DNA from: Streptomyces kaniharaensis
Lineage (GTDB): Bacteria > Actinomycetota > Actinomycetes > Streptomycetales > Streptomycetaceae
Length of the DNA: 64,000 bases
Assembly (NCBI RefSeq): GCF_009569385.1
Contig: NZ_WBOF01000004.1
Location: 62,001-126,000, forward strand
Direction of reading: 5' to 3'
In this document: piece after piece, positions 60,339 to 64,000 of the stretch
How the letters are laid out: every line of letters starts with the position of its first letter
Position numbering within the stretch: the stretch's first letter is position 1
Notes under the pieces: generated by a model
What the model saw: only the letters and a program-made list of their open reading frames with translations
Told to the model about the DNA's origin: nothing
Database searches by the model: none
Program-made: the position numbers and the translations under genes

Positions 60339-60974
60339 ATGCAGTCCTGGGAGAAGCGCACCGTCCTCATGCCGAGCAAGCCCCTGGGCCTCTTCCAGGA
60401 CGGTCTCGCCGACGCCATGGCCACGGCGCTGCACGCCATCGAGGCAAGGGAGGGAGAACGACGCGGGTGGGACCGGCCCGCCCGCCTGTTCACCGTGCAC
60501 CTGGAAGGCGTCGACTCACGCTCGATCGAACTGCGCATGGTCCCCACCCGGTCATGGAACGGCCGGGACATCAACCCCGCCGACGCACTCACCAGCGTCG
60601 CCAGAAACCTCCCCCAGCCCCCGGCCGACCTCCGGCGGCGCGAGTACGCCGACTCCCCCGTGGCGGGCGCTGCGCTGATGTTCGAAGGCTGGGGACGCCC
60701 CAACGACCGCGCGCTCACCGAGTACGAGCAGCGGGCCGCGGAACTGGGACTGAGGGTCAACCACCTCGCACCAGACCGCATCGAAACAAGGTGCGTCTAC
60801 GGCGTGGACATCAATCAGCAGCAGTTCCACGTCTTCCGTACCCGAGGCGAAGAGGCACGGGTGTACTCCAGCTCAGGACCCGACTCGGATGCCTCGGCTG
60901 CGGGGTCCGGACGCATCCCGCACGCCCTGAACCGGATCGTCCACGCACTCCGGGAAGGCCGCCAGCTGTTCTAG
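60339..60974 (+). CDS. Unrecognised 211-residue protein, intact paralogue
   Basis: ATG with AGAGAAG upstream. ARLFTVHLEGVDSRSIELRM, ALMFEGWGRPNDRALTEYEQ and RCVYGVDINQQQFHVFRTRG are the conserved blocks shared with the decayed copy. Probably a soluble alpha/beta protein. Its own class promoter shows it is still regulated like the rest. Confidence 0.7.
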   Translation: MQSWEKRTVLMPSKPLGLFQDGLADAMATALHAIEAREGERRGWDRPARLFTVHLEGVDSRSIELRMVPTRSWNGRDINPADALTSVARNLPQPPADLRRREYADSPVAGAALMFEGWGRPNDRALTEYEQRAAELGLRVNHLAPDRIETRCVYGVDINQQQFHVFRTRGEEARVYSSSGPDSDASAAGSGRIPHALNRIVHALREGRQLF

Positions 60975-61060
60975 GCAGCCTCACGTCCTCGGGTCCGGGC
61001 CATCTTGGGGTCTGGACCCGAAGTCGTCTCCCGCGATGATGCAGCCGGCAGAAACGCGAG

Positions 61061-61089
61061 GGCCGGCCCCATCTCCCGTGAGGCCGGCC
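61061..61089. terminator. Convergent GC hairpin
   Basis: GGCCGGCC occurs twice, 13 bases apart, and is self-complementary, so it can form a stem between the convergent genes ending at 60974 and 61118. Confidence 0.6.
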
Positions 61090-61117
61090 TGTTGTCGTGC
61101 GGTGCTTCAGGACGGGA

Positions 61118-61429
61118 TCAGAGTTCGAGCAGGAAGTCGAAGTCCGTGTCCTTGGCGCCGAGCAGCCACGCCTTGGCCTCAGCCGGGGTGAAGACCCCAG
61201 GCAGGCGGTCGGGGTTCTGCGAGTCGCCGATCAGGACGTATCCGTCCACAACGGCGATTCGAACGCAGTTTCCGCCGCCGCCGCTGTACTTGGACACCGT
61301 CCATTCGACCGATGTCAGGTCGAACGAGGACGGGTCCGGCTTGCGGGTTCCGCCGCCGCCGCTGTGCTTGGACACCGTCCATTCGACCGACGTCAGGTCG
61401 AACGAGGACGGGTCCGGCTGTTCTGTCAC
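61118..61429 (-). CDS. DUF397 protein with duplicated N-terminal motif
   Basis: A 103-residue protein (GTG in the GTGA overlap with the regulator stop). VEWTVSKYSGGGGNCVRIAV and GDSQNPDRLPGVFTPAEAKA match DUF397. A 26-residue block from PDPSSFDLTSVEWTVSKHSG onward occurs twice. DUF397 genes usually follow Scr1-type regulators in Streptomyces, as here; the pair is proposed to act as toxin-antitoxin-like or developmental control. Confidence 0.85.
   Translation of the reverse strand: MTEQPDPSSFDLTSVEWTVSKHSGGGGTRKPDPSSFDLTSVEWTVSKYSGGGGNCVRIAVVDGYVLIGDSQNPDRLPGVFTPAEAKAWLLGAKDTDFDFLLEL
61270..61419 (-). repeat. Tandem 72-bp duplication (78-bp period) inside DUF397 gene
   Basis: Copies at 61270-61341 and 61348-61419 differ at two bases. 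The period of 26 codons keeps the frame. Confidence 0.85.
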
Positions 61430-62331
61430 TGTTCTAGCTCCTTGATCTTTTTCTTGAGACGCCTGCGCGTCTCGTCGGGGTCCAGCGCTCGCTCCCACAA
61501 ACTGGTGAAAGCCGCTGTGTAGCGCTGCACATCTTCTTCCCCGTCGAAGTACAGCGAACTGACCATCGTCTCCACCCACACGACCCGACGGGCAGCCTCA
61601 GGAAAGCCCATGACGACGTAGGGGCCAGCGGACCCCGGGTGCAGCCCGACTGCCTCCGGCAAGACGCGGATGGTGTTCCGGGGGTCCTCAGACTCCTGGA
61701 GCATCCGCTCCAGTTGCCGTCGCATCACCGCCGGGTCGTCGACGAGGAGGTGGAGCGCACGCTCGTCCACGAGGGCGCGCAGCTCCGCAAGTGCGCCTTC
61801 TCTCACCTGCTGCTGCCGGTCCATGCGGACATCGACGAGGGCTTTGACCTCGGAGCGACGCAGATCGGGCCGCATCAGGGCGATGACGAGGTAGGCGTAC
61901 TCCTCGTTCTGGTGGAGCCCAGGGCAGACGTCCCGTTCGTAGTTCCACAGCGCAGCGGCCCGACGCTCCATCTTCAGGAAGCCCTCGAACTGCATGGGGC
62001 CGAGCAGGTGGGCATTGCGCCGCCACAGCGCGGGGCGGGGCCGGCCGGCGGGAGTGGTGTCGGCTCCCAAGAGGGCCAGAATCTCGGAGCTCTCGGTGGC
62101 ATTGGCCTGGTAGACCTCAAGCAGGGCTTCGACGAGGTCGCGGGCGACACGTCGGCGCTGCCCGCGTTCCAGTCGGCTCAGCCCGCTCTTGTCGATCTTG
62201 ATGCCACGGCGGCGCAGCACTTCGTGGCCTGCGACGTCTCCTTGGGTGAGGCCGCGGCGTTCCCGCAACTCCTCAAGCCGCAGGCCGACTTCGCTGAGGG
62301 TCAACGACCACGGCGTCTTCGCTTCTGGCAT
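61426..62331 (-). CDS. Scr1-type regulator (XRE HTH + DUF5753)
   Basis: A 301-residue protein with an N-terminal helix-turn-helix (LRELRERRGLTQGDVAGHE-like region, about residues 15-70; KSGLSRLERGQ). A DUF5753 domain follows from about 105 on (LLGPMQFEGFLKMERRAAAL, RQQQVREGALAELRALVDER). This is the usual partner of DUF397 proteins. It probably binds the palindrome at 62367-62403 and controls its own transcription. Confidence 0.85.
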   Translation of the reverse strand: MPEAKTPWSLTLSEVGLRLEELRERRGLTQGDVAGHEVLRRRGIKIDKSGLSRLERGQRRRVARDLVEALLEVYQANATESSEILALLGADTTPAGRPRPALWRRNAHLLGPMQFEGFLKMERRAAALWNYERDVCPGLHQNEEYAYLVIALMRPDLRRSEVKALVDVRMDRQQQVREGALAELRALVDERALHLLVDDPAVMRRQLERMLQESEDPRNTIRVLPEAVGLHPGSAGPYVVMGFPEAARRVVWVETMVSSLYFDGEEDVQRYTAAFTSLWERALDPDETRRRLKKKIKELEQ

Positions 62332-62366
62332 GGTGGCCAGTCTGACGGCTCGTAACGCTGCCTACA

Positions 62367-62403
62367 AGCAATATGGTTGAGCAATTTGCTCGACCATATT
62401 GCT
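62367..62403. promoter_or_regulatory. Large inverted repeat, probable operator of the Scr1-type regulator
   Basis: AGCAATATGGTTGAGCAA and TTGCTCGACCATATTGCT are mirror arms of 18 bases around one central T, with one mismatched pair. It lies 36 bases before the regulator start and 112 bases before the divergent gene, so it could control both. Confidence 0.75.
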
Positions 62404-62514
62404 AAGAGCTCGCCTGAGGGAGCATCCTAACGAGGGTCACGAAGTGTGGAGCGCTCGTCGCCACGCGTAGAGGCCGTTCTGCTGCCCGTACTCGCCCAGG
62501 GAGGAGCCGCCGCG

Positions 62515-64000
62515 ATGCGTCGGACGCTGTTCAGCCTCCTGTTGAAAGACCGTGACCTTCTCGGCTGGGAGGCGTTCTGCGTCCACTTCGCGGCCACCGG
62601 CCGGAAGCTCGCTCAGGAGGCCGGCAACCACCGTCTGGCCACGGCCAGTGTAGGGCGCACCACGTTCGACAGATGGTCCTCAGGCACGTGGTACGGCCGT
62701 CCCCGCGGTGAGGCAGCGCAGATCCTGGAACACATGCTCGGGCACACAGTCGAGGAGCTGTTCAGCCCGGCGCCCGGCGCGAGCGAGTCAGCGGCAGTGC
62801 TGGACTCGGTGGCCGCCCGGATCGGCTCGCGCTGGCCCACATCCACCTTGCTGCTCCCCGCAGGCGGTCCGGCAGGGATCTGGGAAATCGCCGGTCGTCA
62901 GCGCCTGGACGGCACCAGCGCCGCAGTGCACCTCCTTCCGGTAAGGAGGCGAGGTGTGGATGCCGACGTGCACGACCTGACCCAGGACGGCTTGCAGGAC
63001 CTGGAGCGGTTCTTACGGCCGGCGCGCCGCGGATTCCTCGTCGGCGTCGAGGAGCAAAAGGACGACTTCGACCTGTACGTCCGCGACGCCGCAGCCGCTC
63101 GCCGGCCTGCTCCGCCCGGCCCGCCCTCCACTGGGGCCCTGTCAATTCCGTCGGCTTACCTCTTGGACGACCTCTCCTACGGGATTCTCTGGGCACTCAC
63201 CCAGCTCGACGACGGCCTTCTGTCCGACGATCAGGCCCTCGACGCCGAGCAGCACCTTCTCGACACTTACCTCTCCTTGCCTCGCTCCGCGCCCAGTCAG
63301 CTGCTCGTTGATCTGACCACCGTCGGCAGCAGTTGGATGGGATCAGCGTTCTGCGCCCGGCACATCCAACAGGAACTGGCCGATGCGAGCGAGGTTCCGA
63401 TCTTCTGGACGCGTGAGCAGACTGGGGAAGAGGCGGCCTGCTGGCTGTTCTTCAAGCACAAGTTGGACTATCTCCAAGCCCTCGAACGATTCCACGGCAC
63501 TGCGACGCAGACCGTCCGCGTCTTCTGTCTGCCCGAAGCCGAGGTGGCGCGCTCCGAGAAGTACGAGAGGGTGCTGCTGCTGTTGGCGATCGCCCTCATG
63601 GAGCGTTGCGGGATCCGCGTCAGGGTGGTGCCGCAGAGGGAGTACTCGGAGGTGGACGGAGTGGCCTTCGTCCCCGGTCAGCGAGCCGTCGTTGCCAACT
63701 GGGTGCGGGCGAGCGGCGGAGCGCTGTGGGCAGCCGGCAGTACGTCGACCCGCGGGGAGCTGCGTACCTACGCCACCGTTTTCGCCGACGCGCAGGGCGC
63801 CGATGTGTTGGTGGGCGAGGATCCGGCGAGCCGTCTGCGGTCGCTCGCGGACTACCTGAGCCTGGACTGGAGCTGGTTGACCGCCCGGTCTCACGCTCTA
63901 GGCGAGTACGGCGTGGCCGGCCTTGTCCGGCCCCGCAGCCGTCTGCTAACCGTGGAAGCGCTCGATGAGACCCTGCTCTTCCTCGGCAAGCTCGGCTCGT
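62515..64000 (+). CDS. Large regulatory-type protein, 3'-partial
   Basis: ATG at 62515 with GGGAGGAG upstream opens a frame that stays open to the window end (495 codons). MRRTLFSLLLKDRDLLGWEA then TTFDRWSSGTWYGRPRGEAA is the N-terminal pattern of a large Streptomyces family with an HTH-like head. Later parts (LLLPAGGPAGIWEIAGRQRL, LLVDLTTVGSSWMGSAFCAR, YERVLLLLAIALMERCGIRV) are a soluble effector-like domain. A TTA codon at 63013 suggests bldA dependence. Divergent from the Scr1-type gene. Confidence 0.7.
   Translation, partial: MRRTLFSLLLKDRDLLGWEAFCVHFAATGRKLAQEAGNHRLATASVGRTTFDRWSSGTWYGRPRGEAAQILEHMLGHTVEELFSPAPGASESAAVLDSVAARIGSRWPTSTLLLPAGGPAGIWEIAGRQRLDGTSAAVHLLPVRRRGVDADVHDLTQDGLQDLERFLRPARRGFLVGVEEQKDDFDLYVRDAAAARRPAPPGPPSTGALSIPSAYLLDDLSYGILWALTQLDDGLLSDDQALDAEQHLLDTYLSLPRSAPSQLLVDLTTVGSSWMGSAFCARHIQQELADASEVPIFWTREQTGEEAACWLFFKHKLDYLQALERFHGTATQTVRVFCLPEAEVARSEKYERVLLLLAIALMERCGIRVRVVPQREYSEVDGVAFVPGQRAVVANWVRASGGALWAAGSTSTRGELRTYATVFADAQGADVLVGEDPASRLRSLADYLSLDWSWLTARSHALGEYGVAGLVRPRSRLLTVEALDETLLFLGKLGS

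Noticed and set aside
1..64000. tRNA, rRNA, CRISPR, insertion sequence, telomere, oriT or attachment site
   Set aside because: I looked for these and saw no cloverleaf-like, transposase, terminal palindrome-array or direct-repeat signatures that would support any of them.

Overview
The window is about 64 kb of very GC-rich DNA with frequent GTG/TTG starts, long GC-rich reading frames on the antisense strands, rare TTA codons, Scr1-type regulators paired with DUF397 proteins, and plasmid- or phage-associated families. It looks like Streptomyces or a close relative. I see no rRNA, tRNA, ribosomal or core metabolic gene, and no replication, partition, conjugation or virion gene. The most likely setting is the accessory part of a giant plasmid, phage-plasmid or integrated element.

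Layout. (1) 0-17.2 kb holds six tightly packed plus-strand operons of mostly unrecognised small proteins. Set in them are a truncated PglX-like DNA methylase (1123-2442), a DUF3263 protein, and a DNA-modification operon (6831-11663) with an SRA-type restriction protein carrying a frameshift, DUF4007, a phage-type zinc finger, a DpdA/TGT-like enzyme and a Mom-like protein carrying a frameshift. (2) 17.3-20.5 kb encodes lipoproteins, one of them a secreted HNH nuclease, and membrane proteins. (3) 21.0-33.3 kb encodes a tandem-HTH regulator and a Tad/Flp pilus locus: lipoprotein, Gly-rich secreted protein, CpaB-, CpaE- and CpaF-like proteins, TadB, TadC, a pilin-like peptide, three TadE/TadG-like proteins and a giant LysM-BTAD protein. 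(4) 33.4-43.9 kb has small operons on both strands, including a GNAT acetyltransferase. (5) 43.9-51.6 kb has an AAA ATPase, a DndC homologue, zinc-ribbon proteins and an RNB exoribonuclease with two dsRNA-binding domains. (6) 51.6-61 kb has a P-loop ATPase, DUF4314 and a tandem paralogue pair, one copy decayed. (7) 61.1-64 kb has a DUF5753 regulator with its DUF397 partner and a large partial gene leaving the window.

The most striking signal is a promoter family. Thirteen sites on both strands read TTGCTT-N17/18-TANNNT, and the spacer itself is conserved (AA-N2-CTATGA directly after the -35). They stand in front of almost every operon in regions 1 and 4-6 and are absent from the secretion and Tad blocks. 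This implies one shared regulator or sigma factor controlling a dispersed, plasmid-wide regulon. In three places the TAA in the -35 extension also serves as the stop codon of the gene upstream.

How the genes may work together (inference): the regulon combines several DNA-modification enzymes (PglX-like, Mom-like, DpdA-like, DndC) with modification-sensing or restriction relatives, which suggests genome protection and anti-restriction. The separately controlled Tad block would supply surface pili. All assignments come from reading motifs by eye; no database search was run.
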